From positions 930,001-994,000 of the forward strand of contig JAOTON010001488.1 in the NCBI GenBank assembly GCA_034440635.1: a DNA stretch of 64,000 bases, written 5' to 3'. The position numbers and the translations under genes are program-made. A model generated the notes under the pieces. The model saw only the letters and a list, made by a program, of their open reading frames with translations, ran no database searches and was not told the DNA's origin. The DNA comes from Lepas anatifera (Eukaryota > Arthropoda > Thecostraca > Lepadidae). This document shows positions 1 to 11,600 of this stretch, in pieces; position 1 is the first letter of the stretch, and each line of letters opens with the position of its first letter.

Positions 1-436
1 TAAAAGTAGACGATTCAGACACTAGCACGAGCTCGCGAAACACAGGACATATTCGAACGGCGTGCATGAGACCTTGGAAAAGTCTACTAAGACAGTCGAG
101 AAGACGATTCAGCGTGACACAGGGTCGCCAAACATTAAAGACGCATGTCAGAATCGAACGAGGGCCTCCAGTGTGACAGTCAAATACATTTAACTCATAC
201 ATAAAAATTGTCCTATTGGATGAGAGACAATCATAATTGTCCTCCACCACCCCGACCACCACCCTAGTAGGACACATAAGTATACGACTCAGCGTGACAT
301 GAGGTCGCCGAATAGTTAAGGTGCGGGTCGGCTCTCGATCTAAAAAAAGTATTTTTCACAATAAAAAGAACAGTTACGCGCTGGAAAAGCCGTATAAAAA
401 TCCAGAAAAAGTAACCTCTCTCTCTCTCTCTCTCTG

Positions 437-467
<31 letters not shown>

Positions 468-2285
468 TGCCAATACCACACTTCCTGGAGCTGAAGGCAA
501 AGTCGCCACTGGTGTTGACTTTGTCTCTGTTTACAGGAGAGAACTACAGAGTGCCAAGGATCGGGTGAGCAATGTCTCGGAACCAGAGAAAATGGAGGCT
601 TTGTGATCTCATCATAAGGACACCAGGACAAAACAGTGGTCTGTGAAAGCACTGACTCGTGGTAAGAGAAGGCGTGGAGGAAATATGAGAACATTTATAA
701 CGAAGCCACGCGAACTCATTGTCAATATATAGCTGCGTGGCCGCAGTTTGAACTGTATGCCTTCTCGATGTTTGGTAAGTTAAAACAATTGTGGTCCCAG
801 GAAATATACTGCATCGCAGTCCGGAGTGGCGTCTTGTTCCCGAGTTTTGTGGCAATGTGAAACCAGCGAGGGGCTCTATGTATGCGAAGGAAGAATATTA
901 AGTATTCATAGTTCCTTGTAAGTTTCTCAACTCCAATTCGAAAAAGCCTCGGTCGAACGTGATTTTGGTAAAAGTTCATGAAACGAATAGACAATACAAC
1001 CGATATGATCGTCAGTGTTAATTTACATTTCAGCTGGTCATTGCATCCGTACAATTTTATACAGCGCAAATTCTCCCGACCGAATGTGCCCAGTCATAGT
1101 TTCTATGAACTCGCTTCCGATCGTGGGATTTTTCGTGATGTGAATGTACACAGTTTTCAAAAACGTTTCGATTAGTATGTTGTGGCATAGCAATGGACTA
1201 TCGACAAGCTTGCCAAAACATGGGCGCGACCATTGCTTCAATTTGCGGGATTGTGAAAGTCTTTTGAAACCCAAAGCGGCCCAGCTGAAGCAGATATCGC
1301 AGAGAATGTTGACAGGAAAGATAATCAAGGTTTGTACTGCCTTCTAATGCGAGACTCGTATCTACACATTTTTTCGGTCACGTTTTGAGGGCGATGTCAC
1401 ACTTGTGTTCTGCGCGCGGTGATGTAAATACAAAGGGAGACAGGTATCATCACTTGTGGCCGTTTTTACCGGTGGTTGTTTTGTACGTGCATTATCGATT
1501 GGGCGATCGGCGGGTTGCAAGAATCTCCGGCGCTAGTGCTATCGAATAAAAGCACGTGACATGGCTTCCCTCAGATGTTTTTTTGTCTGTAGCGATGTTT
1601 GATTATCACTGAAAGACGGAAATTTACAAGATACCTTTTAAGGAAATTTAAGCATAGACTGTTCTAGGATTTCCCATCTGAGACTGTCACTCGGACCTGG
1701 GGGACGCAACATTTCAGGGGAGGGGATGGACGCCGTCGACCTTTCAGATGGCAGCTTGAGGTCGATAGGGGAGGCAAGTGCCCATGCTTACCTCCTTCCC
1801 TGGATCTGCCTATGATTGGAAGTCATCACGAGGGTAAATTCGGGCAATAGGTGACCAAGGTATACTCCAGAACGACAGCAACGTCAGCTTCGCTGCCTAG
1901 CTCAAGGACACAAAAGTCTTAGATACTACTGCCTGGCTCGGACACAGGACACAATAAGTGTATTTAATAAATAATGCAGGAACGCTTCCCTTGCCTTTGT
2001 GAAGCGTCGATGAATAATCTTCAAGGTGGGGCAAGGAGAAGTGAGGTTAAATTTTCTACCAATTTGATTTTTGTAAAGATGGAAAAAATATTAAACAGTA
2101 GAAGAATATTTCTCCTCATTTTTTAAGGGCTTTCGCATGTACATCATAAATTTCTGGCCCTAAAATCTCCTGTAGAGCTGCTGTTTGTGGTAAAGTCAGA
2201 TGAAAGAGTTCCCTGATCGAAATCATAGGAAACTGGCCAGAAAACAATAAGAGACCGGTTTTCGGGGAACCCGATGTCACCCCAC
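1..2285. other. Downstream flank of gene A; no further gene seen
   Basis: There is no coding signal beyond short random frames. It holds a CT/GTCTCT microsatellite at 415-468. At about 1697-1814 is a remnant of a GC-rich short element, ending in TGGATCTGCCTATG, that resembles sequence at 40380-40470 and 50618-50885. The 3' UTR of gene A should run leftward from 2285. Confidence 0.5.
415..468. repeat. CT / GTCTCT microsatellite
   Basis: This is a run of CT dinucleotides with interspersed GTCTCT steps. The short translated frames across it are low complexity. Confidence 0.95.
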
Positions 2286-2439
2286 CTACATCTGTCCCTT
2301 CAGCTCCATGCCTCTATTCTTCCTTTCGTCTTCCTCTTCTTCTGGGTAGAGCTGCAGGTTCTTGGCGTTGACGAAGACGAAGATGTCTGCGAGAGCTGAC
2401 AGCAGGTTGAATCCCACGAAGAAGCCCACCATGACGAGC
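2286..2439 (-). CDS. Gene A exon 10 (last helix, C-tail, stop)
   Basis: The exon is 154 bp with acceptor TGTCCGCAG. It encodes RLVMVGFFVGFNLLSALADI, then FVFVNAKNLQLYPEEEEDERK and a short charged tail ending KGQM followed by TAG (2288-2286). It matches the last exon of gene B in the helix and in xAKNLxLYxEEEE, and diverges in the tail. Confidence 0.93.
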
Positions 2440-5400
2440 CTGCGGACACGACCGTGCATCAGCTTCAACTCCGACCCACTCCGTCCTCAGGGAGCTGGGA
2501 TCTTCAGGTCGACGTACAACCTGCTGACATTGATCCTGTACAGGGCGCAATATCGAGATTCCAGGGCGCGATTGACATGGAAGAATAAAACTCGCATACG
2601 CGGGATCAGAAACCAACCCAGAGGACCATTGCCAGTATATCCTTCCAGCTACATTGAAGGCGATGTCGGGATAGGTAGAATGGCAGTAAGCAAACGACCA
2701 AATCGCGAGGTACAGCATTTCGGTTAACCCTCGCCGCGGTGGGGGATGTTTGAACAATAGGGTGGAGTGAAAAAATCAAAATTATTTGGATCGTTCCTTA
2801 ACATTGTTCTTCTATTGCACTAGGCCTTATGAAACTCAGAAGTGAAAGAATTTTGGAAATCGGACCACGGGAACATGAGCAATATCGAGCATTTATACAT
2901 GGATGTTTGAGAAACTTTTGGCGTTGTAGTCTCCATTGGAAATCTTTGGTGCTAGCGAACGGTGGTTTACGGGCTATGGTTGTTAGAGCAGATTACGTGC
3001 GATTTGAAGCCTGGGAATGACCCTAAACACATGCAAGAGATAAAAATAGATCCCAGCTAGTGGATAGGTATATTTAAGCTGCAGTGGCGGATGCAAGAGG
3101 GGGCAGGGGGCTCAAACCCCTCCCCGAAATTTCTGAGTGCCTATACTAGATGCAGAGCTGGAGGCTGTCCGAGGTAGTGATAAGGGCGGCTCGAGTCCCC
3201 AGCCCCCCCCCAACATGGTTCTGGATCTACCACTTTTCTGTTGTGTATTAGACATGTGCGAGACTCATCAACGAATCTCTTTTAAGGCGAGTGCCAATGG
3301 CAACTGTAGTTGCCTGACGCTAAGTTACCGGAAGCTGGCATGAGTTACCACGGCATACCACCGGAGCAACGACCACTATCCCAGAAGATATGGCAGCTTG
3401 AGTTGCCACCAGGTGCTCACAGCTTTCATGTTCAGTGCCTTAGCGAGATAACCGCAAATTGGAGGGATGAGAAAGGTAAAGTTTGGCGCCGAGACAAGTT
3501 ACCGCTCGCAACACATTAGTCACTACAACATTTTCGCTGGTTTGGATTGTGACATACCCAAACACTGGGGAAAGACGGGGGAGGCAATATTAAGTGATCT
3601 TGCGTCGTTAAAACGTACCAGGTCGTCGGAAATGCAAATCGACATCTGAGTGTTTCTTTTCTGTATCTACACGGAATGTGCTACTTGTGTGCCGTCGCTC
3701 TAAAAAAAGTGAGAACAGAAGTAGGGGAGATCGGGGCTGGTTGAATCACTTTTCACTTTTCCCTCCGTAGCTAATAATCCACAAGATCTATCGAAAATCG
3801 GATACCACCATTCAAAATATAGTTCTTTTCCCCACCAAACGACGGTTAATCTTTTCCCAAAAACAAATACATTTTACCACTATACGCTTTTGAAATCAGC
3901 TCTGCACCTGATGCAAACTGCCCCCATGCCGGGGTAAGTTGCATCAGTCCCCGGGGCAGCTTGCATCGTGAGGAATTAGTGCACATAAACACAATACAAC
4001 GTCAGATTCGCTTTATTGGTGGGCACGTTTCTTGGTAGGCACGTTTCCCATCGGATACCCTTCCGAGCTTACCTACTCAAAGTCAGAGTCAGATTGGTGA
4101 CAGATATAGCACCTGCTTCTCGAAAGTGACGCGCTCCTCCCCCCACTTTCGACGCCCATGCCGATAATTATTGCAATAATACATCCTTATGACTATTCAA
4201 TTTTCCCATAAACAAAACTAAGCGCCGGGGTAGGTTGCAACAATGTTTCAACCTGCCCGGCGAAAAAATGATTCGTCTTGCCCCGTCCCTGCCCTGAATC
4301 AATCATGGCTCCAAATATTGCACAAGCCAAGAGGTCTCGCCAAAAGTCTTTGCCTCAATTGAAGACTGGAGAAACACGCTTTAACCTGCCAGGCTTATGA
4401 CTAGCGTGCATGTTATCTTGTATTTCATTTAAAACGTAATGTAACAGACAAAAAATACTTTCACCCTAAAAAATGAGTTTTTGCCTCCTCATCTGGTATC
4501 GGCCGACCGCCTTCGCTGGTTTCTTCCCCGGAAAGACATTGCGCGTGCGCGGTTCTAGTGGGCCCGCTTAAACCGTTATATAGTGAATATTTTTTAGTTA
4601 CAGCCCCTGATGCATTCAACCCGTGATGCAACTAGCCCCGGTCTCCCCTATTTCTTCGACTTCCTAAGCATCTGCATTTAAAACCTAAAATTCCGAGGAA
4701 TAGGAGTAGACGACTCAGGCGAGAACTATGGGACAGAGATCTGATTGGCCCATAGGCGGAGGTTCCCGCTTCAGAGCTTCCAACATTGAGGGACGGCTTG
4801 CGGAAAGGTCGACTGATGAAAGAGAGATCAGCCGATTGGAGCGAGAAAAAATAGCATGTGGGTTTGCGAGAAAAATGACTCCTGATATGTATCGGCACTG
4901 CAATTAAAGGGAATGTGGTACCGTTATAACGTGATTTTAACTGAGGTAGCTAATTTGTAAAGGATGCCGGAAAACCCAGTTTTCAATACATAATTTGTCT
5001 CGAAACTCAAAGTTTCCGTGGATAAAAGCTAAAAACCTACCTAATATGTACCTCAAATTTACCTCAGCCAGGCGGACACAGTTGTCACCTGTTGGTGTGA
5101 CGATGGCGCTGATGTCACGGTGAGTAATTAGCCAATTGAAGCCCTTGAAGCCTATTGGATATGGTAGTAGTTGCCATATCATGACATCATCCGCAGGCAG
5201 AGGTTTATTTTTCACCCTAGAGGAGCATTTAAAAATCAAAATGTTGAGCCCATTGTACATTTTTCAGAAAATATGCCTAAGGACGTTATTTATGATTTTC
5301 GCCTAATAAAAATGCCCCTATATACAGTAAATTCGTGGAACCAAGGTGCCACATTCTCTTTGAACCAGTGACCGAGGCATCACGTTCCGTGCTAGGGTTT

Positions 5401-8400
5401 GAGAGGCGCGACGGGTACATTAAGGCGGGGATCAAGTTTCACGAACTGATGCCAACATCTTATACGAAGCATGACATGAATCTATCCATGAAACAAAAAT
5501 CGGTCGAGTGATTGCTATGTCTTGTAATCGTACTGGATTCCCTGTCAATCCGTCATTACCTCGGAAAGCCTCCAGCCATGCATTTACTGTAGGCACTCAG
5601 ACATTTCGGGGAAGGGGTTTGAGCCCCTGCCCCCCCTCCCTCTTACATCCGCCACTGCAACCAAAATATACCAATCCACTAGTTGGGATCTATATTCCAC
5701 CTCCAACATGTGTTTAGGGTGATACCCACGCTTCAAACCGCACGTGATCTGCTCTAGTAGCTAGCGCTTAAACCACCGTACGCTAGCACCAAAGATTTCC
5801 AATGGAGACTGCAACGCCAAAAGTTTCTCAAACATCCATGTATAAATGCTCGATATTGCTCATGTTCCCGTGGTCCGATTTCCAAAAATCTTTCCTTTCT
5901 GAGTTTCATAAAGCCTAGCGCAATATAAAAACAATGTTAAGGAACGATCCATATAGTTTTAATTTTTTACTCCACCCTATTGAACAACCCCCCACACGGT
6001 TTTTTCCTGCGGCACAAGAAAACGGCAGCGTGAAGCGCCGCCACACTAGGCGCACCTTATCCTTGATCGATTCTGCAACTTTCTCCAAAATTTAAAGGTT
6101 GAGTCATCTCGGGTCAGGTCACCAGTGCAGGTCAAGTGACCTCACCTCAAAAATGTGTAGGGTGGCATACTCGGATGTAAAAAAGGATAAATCTAATTAA
6201 TTGAAAATTACATAATTGGCCCACCGAGTACTGCAACATATATTCCGGGATTTTTCATATCGATGACCTGAGGTCAGGTACGGATCGTGACCTCTCCATT
6301 GGAAGTACATGGGGAAAACAGGAATTGGACTCTTTTTGTGTAGATACGGCTGAAAATTCCTTTATATTCTTCAAATCGTAGTATCCCGGGCCTCTTTCTA
6401 GGTTCACCTTGCAATTTTCGACCAGTAACCTCGGAGAGGTCATCTGGCCTACTTAAGCAGATTTTGAGACTTAGGTCAATAACTTTGCAGGAAATGACGA
6501 TAAAAGTTTTATTTTGACACCATTGCGTTTATATTGTCATTGGGCGTCAACTAATAGGCATATTGACTATACTAGGTCAAACAGTGACCTTGCTCTGACC
6601 TCAGGCCAGGTCATTTTTGTGTTTTTACCTAGCATAGCCATAGTATACAGCATTGGATTCGCCGCAACTAGAGGAAGCGATTGGTGCCTAAAGTGATTCT
6701 AGCACTACTCTGCAAGACACTAGAGCCCAGAAACTCTTCCTCAACATGCCACCTTATTTGACCTGTCATGACCTCAGTATTGACCTGAGCCAAGAAGTGG
6801 TTGAGTACATTGACTTGAGATACAAGAGGCTTTATCATTCAGGTTTTTGGCTCTGGTCGATATTGAGGTCATGGCAAGTCAGAGAAGGTGACATGCCAGA
6901 GAAGAATTTCTGGGGTCTACCGTCTGATAGAGTTGAGTTGGAAACAATTTTTATGCACCCTTTGCTTCAGCTCTCGTTACGGCGAATCGAATGATATACG
7001 ATGCGACAATACTAGGTCAAAACATAAAAATGACTTGACCTGAGGTCAGTTCAAGGTCATTACCCGATCCAGCATAGTTAACTTGAATATTAACCGACTC
7101 GCAATAACAATTGAAACGTAGTGGTATCAAAATACAAGCTCTATCGGCATTTCCCGCGAAGTTATTGACCCAAATCTGAAAACCTGTTAAGTAGCCCCAG
7201 ATGACCTCTCAAAAGTCACAGAACAAAAATTGCAACATAAACCTGGAAAGGAACCCAGGCTTCTACGTTTTGGAGAATGTAATAGTATTCTCACCTGTAT
7301 CTACAAAAATACAGACCAATTCCTGTTTTCCCCATGCGTTTTCCAATGGAGAGGTTACCCATATATCTGACCTTAGGCCATCAATATAAGAAATACTGGA
7401 ATATATTTTGTAGCGCTCGGTGTGGGCCCATTACGTGATGAATTTCAATTGGATAGGTTACCCCGTTCTTACTTGTTTCCTTAAACTTTTTTGGAGGTGG
7501 TCACTTGACCTGCACTGGTGACCTGACCAAAGATGACCTTGCTTTACAATTTTGGGAAAAGTTGCAGAATTTATGAAAGGGTAAGGTGTACTAAGTACGG
7601 CGGCATTTCGCGCCGCCGTTTTTTTCGTGCCGCCGGAAAATCACGAGGGTGTACAACCCCCCTCCACCGGGGCGAGGATTAAAACCGAAATCAGGCGATT
7701 CTAGGGAACATGGCTATACGGACCCAATGGATCATCTGGTGCTCAGATTATCAACCAAATGACTACAGATAGCAGTAAAAGGCAACATTTAAAAACGTAA
7801 GATTTTGTTTTCCTCAGCCACGTTGGTGTGCATTTGGCGAACACCCTGGTAAAGTCGCCAGCAATGTGGCACTGTTGCCACCGTCCAGTTTTTTGTTTAA
7901 ACCCCCACAAGTAAAATCAACGAGACAAGCCTGTCTCACGCTTCTGTAGCTTCAGCACCAGAGTCCTCCAGAGCAGCTATCTCACCTCAGCTGATCCGGA
8001 TCGTACACCCAACAGGAGCCGACTTCGCCGCAGGACTCTTCCCACACCAAACAGCAGAAGTCCACCAGACTGCCCATGATCAGGGGACCCGTCGCGAACG
8101 CGAAGGAGAGGAACATGGCCTCCAGGCCCAGCGCCATCGACTTGTCCCCAGGAACCACGCATCTGCCGTGATAGGGAAAGGGGCATCACAACGAAATTAG
8201 ATGCGCATAATAGGCTATAGGTCCGGCCAAGCTTCCACGGAACACAAGTTTTTAACTTTTGCGTTTGCTTTCCTTTCATGCCCCTCTTCATTTTCTTCGT
8301 CCATAATCCTTGGCACGCTGATGATCACTAGATTTACATGATTAATTGCTACAAGCAATACAATATACAAACGAATGCTGCTAACCTAGTCACAAATTTG

Positions 8401-8624
8401 TCTTACGGAAATGGGTCTGAAATCGACCGTACGCATTCGTCCTTCACGACGCGCAGCAGAAGCAGCCCGAACCTGAGCACTATGATGACGTGCGGTATGT
8501 TGACGGTCGACTTCAGAAACTCGCTGACGGACACCGTGGCCAGGAACCAGTGGAAGGCGGTGTCGCAGCTGTCCATGCAGAGTCCCGGCGTCAGCTCTGC
8601 CGCCGGATTGTCCAGACAACTGGA

Positions 8625-8676
<52 letters not shown>

Positions 8677-11600
8677 CTAATCAACTGAACAACTTTGTCG
8701 AGGACACTGAACAGGGTGCTATTCCGGAGTATAATTTTGGGGGAGAGAGAGAGAGCATCTAATTCATTATCGTTTCTGTATTTGTAGCGCATTAGATATA
8801 TTCGGTCGATATCTCATCACCATTGGTGTTTTTGGGCTCGTCGACGGCTATGGTCATTTTGCGCCCAGTACCTTCAATCTATCAGAATAGCTTCTAAGGG
8901 TGTGTAATACAAACCTGTGGTTTGTGTGAACATCGGTCCCGTCATTGTGGTTGCTATCGGTGAACAGTACAAACCTGCAGTCTGTGTAAGTGGTGGATCC
9001 GTCAGTGAGGTTGCTGACGGTGAACAGTACAAACCTGCAGTCTGTGTAAGTGGTGGATCCGTCAGTGAGGTTACTGACGGTGAACAGTACAAACCTGCAG
9101 TCTGTGTAAGTGGTGGATCCGTCAGTGAGGTTGCTGACGGTGAACAGTACAAACCTGCAGTCTGTGTAAGTGGTGGATCCGTCAGTGAGGTTGCTGACGG
9201 TGAACAGTACAAACCTGCAGTCTGTGTAAGTGGTGGATCCGTCAGTGAGGTTGCTGACGGTGTACAGTACAAACCTGCAGTCTGTGTAAGTGGTGGATCC
9301 GTCAGTGAGGTTACTGACGGTGAACAGTACAAACCTGCAGTCTGTGTAAGTGGTGGATCCGTCAGTGAGGTTGCTGACGGTGAACAGTACAAACCTGCAG
9401 TCTGTGTAAGTGGTGGATCCGTCAGTGAGGTTGCTGACGGTGAACAGTACAAACCTGCAGTCTGTGTAAGTGGTGGATCCGTCAGTGAGGTTGCTGACGG
9501 TGAACAGTACAAACCTGCAGTCTGTGTAAGGAGTGGTTCCGTCAGTGAGGTTGCTGACGGTGAACAGTACAAACCTGCAGTCTGTGTAAGTGGTGGATCC
9601 GTCAGTGAGGTTGCTGACGGTGACACAGCCGGCATGGCACGGCGAGAAGTAGGACTGGAAACTCTGGTTGTCAGCCCGGTAGCATACAGGGATGTACTCC
9701 TCCGTGGAGCAGCCGCAGGCAGCCGAGCAGGAGGACCCGATCTCCAGCCTGGAACCCAGGAGGGAGAGGTGAGAACATTGGCAGATCACCTCATCTGATC
9801 GTGAATTCTCCCTGCTGAACGAAGTCTGAGTCAATGTCGAGATTACAGTAAAACGCTTGTTTCGCGTATTTCATACATAGCCAAACATACTACCACAGTA
9901 AGCAAAGTGGTTTCCATCGCTCCCGGATGTTTTGTGAACGTTTTAGTGATATGTACCACCTCGCGAAGCAGGAGCAGGACTCCTCACCCTTCTGTAGTGA
10001 CGAATCCTGGCAGATCCTTCTGGTCGCATCCCACCCACATGTTGGCCAGGAATAGCAGGGCGCCGACCAGTCGGAACAGAGCAATGACGCCAGTCACCAG
10101 CCGACCCGAGGGCCGGAACCTCCTCATGACGAAGCCGGAGCCCATGATGCCGAACACCAGTGTGACCTTACTGATGGCTGCCGAGGGAGAGTTGAGAGAG
10201 AGTGGGAGATGGACGGAGAAATCGGATATTGCTGAGTCGGTTTTGGAGATGTTTGTGTCGGCTTAGTGAGAACTGCCTTAAATAGTGAAAGCGACAGTGT
10301 TGGGTGCAAGACATAAAACGTTTTTTTTCAAGTGTAAGTCATGAAATACTTTGTGGCCATTTAAAATTTTCGAAATAAAGAAGAAAAGGCGTATAACAGG
10401 TCGGGCAGGACACGTGGTCTCAATTTCTTATTCATACAAACTAAAATCAATATATTGATTACATTTATAAAGCGCAGCATATCTGTCCGTGTTCACCTGA
10501 GTACGTTGCCGAGGTGGCTTTGTCGAATCTGAACTGTTGTTCGATGTACTTGGGCTGGTAGGCGAAGAAGCCGAGGATGGCCGTCAGGTAAGCGAAGTCG
10601 GAGACCACACAGCCCATCAGAATCGGGTTCTTGGCGACGCGCAGCATCTGAGCCACGAACTCTGACGATGGTGGAAGCTGTTATAAAGTGGATTTATCGT
10701 TCTAAATCATGGGTAGCTTCAGGGGTGGCGGTTCAATTTCAGTAAGGTTTTTTGCAATACACTTTCTGCTAAGTCATAAAGACTTCTAAAAATATGACAA
10801 TGTATTGTGTTGTTAAGCTAAAAAAACTAAGTGCTAAAGCCATATAAACCAACTAAAGCTAACAGTTAAGCTAAAACCACACAAATGCAAACAATAGGGT
10901 ATGGTTATTTGTAAACTTTCAAACATGTCTATTTGCTTCTTCACAGGACCTGCTGATGGTTTGAGATAGTGTTGAGAAAGCGCGTAACGTGCTGAGCAAG
11001 CTGAATGACCACTGAAGACAAAAACTCAGGCAGTTCTCCTCCATTAGAATGTTCCCTACCGCGTTTGGAGAGTTCGGTGTTGGCCTGTTGGTCTCGAGTC
11101 TTCTGCTCAGTCAGGGACATATGACTTGTGCTGAGCCGCTTCGGAAACAGGGAGATGAGCCAGCCGTAGAGGAAGAGAATGCCGGCAATCACCAGAAGGC
11201 CAATCCACCAGGCACCGATCCAGCGCTGGTCGAACTCGGTGATGCCTGAAGGGGCAGAGGGTGCTAGATCAAAAGTGGCGGTACTACATCGGGAAGAAAG
11301 ATGACACCAGTCAAGTCCTCGAATAACGCTAGCGGCGATTACGAAGATGTATATTACAGTCTTCTAGTTTATAAGAAGTACGAGAAGTTGCGTTCTGCCT
11401 GACTGTCTTTGGATAACGGACTGACGTTTGATGTGAGTTTGTTTACCGAGGAGTATATTGTTAAAATGATTAGAGGGTTTTTAGCATTATCAAGACTAAC
11501 AGACAAAAACAGCCATGACCAGAGAAAATGAGTCAAAATCATCCAGTCAGGGTCACGTCCCCTGGACGAAATATATTGACCCTTAGTTTGTAATAATTGC

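Larger units (their letters stand above)
2757..5980. mobile_element. Foldback-like element with ~430-bp inverted arms, nested in 2728-7678
   Basis: The left arm (about 2757-3183) and the right arm (about 5546-5980) are inverted copies, roughly 85-90% identical. Both begin ATAGGGTGGAGT. A 6-bp direct repeat TGAACA flanks the element (2751-2756 and 5981-5986). Removing the element rejoins the tip of the family C element, which in other copies reads GGTTGAACACCCCC. Both arms contain part of a GTGGCGGAT-type hairpin repeat. The 2.4-kb centre carries two further small elements. There is no coding capacity. Confidence 0.75.
2728..7678. mobile_element. TTAA-type element, family C, interrupted by nested insertions
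   Basis: It is flanked by TTAA at 2724-2727 and 7679-7682. Tips are inverted: CCCTCGCCGCGGTGGGGG on the left and the complement of CCACCGGGGCGAGGA on the right. The interior (5987-7600) is rich in AGGTCA/TGACCT motifs and shares segments with 13519-14889, 52750-53000 and 61026-62014. No transposase is present, so it is non-autonomous. The TTAA target and CC(C/T)-starting tips suggest the piggyBac superfamily. It fills most of gene A intron 9. Confidence 0.75.

Noticed and set aside
8338..8792. Frames of 90-129 codons on both strands around gene A exon 8
   Set aside because: They are shadows of exon 8 and the GA microsatellite in other frames.
8884..9635. Possible CRISPR array
   Set aside because: The repeats are contiguous 60-bp units without unique spacers, start within a coding exon and lie in a eukaryotic gene.
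8917..9798. 293-codon plus-strand open frame across the gene A array
   Set aside because: It is antisense to gene A exon 7 and the repeat array. It is open only because the repeat unit lacks stops on this strand too.
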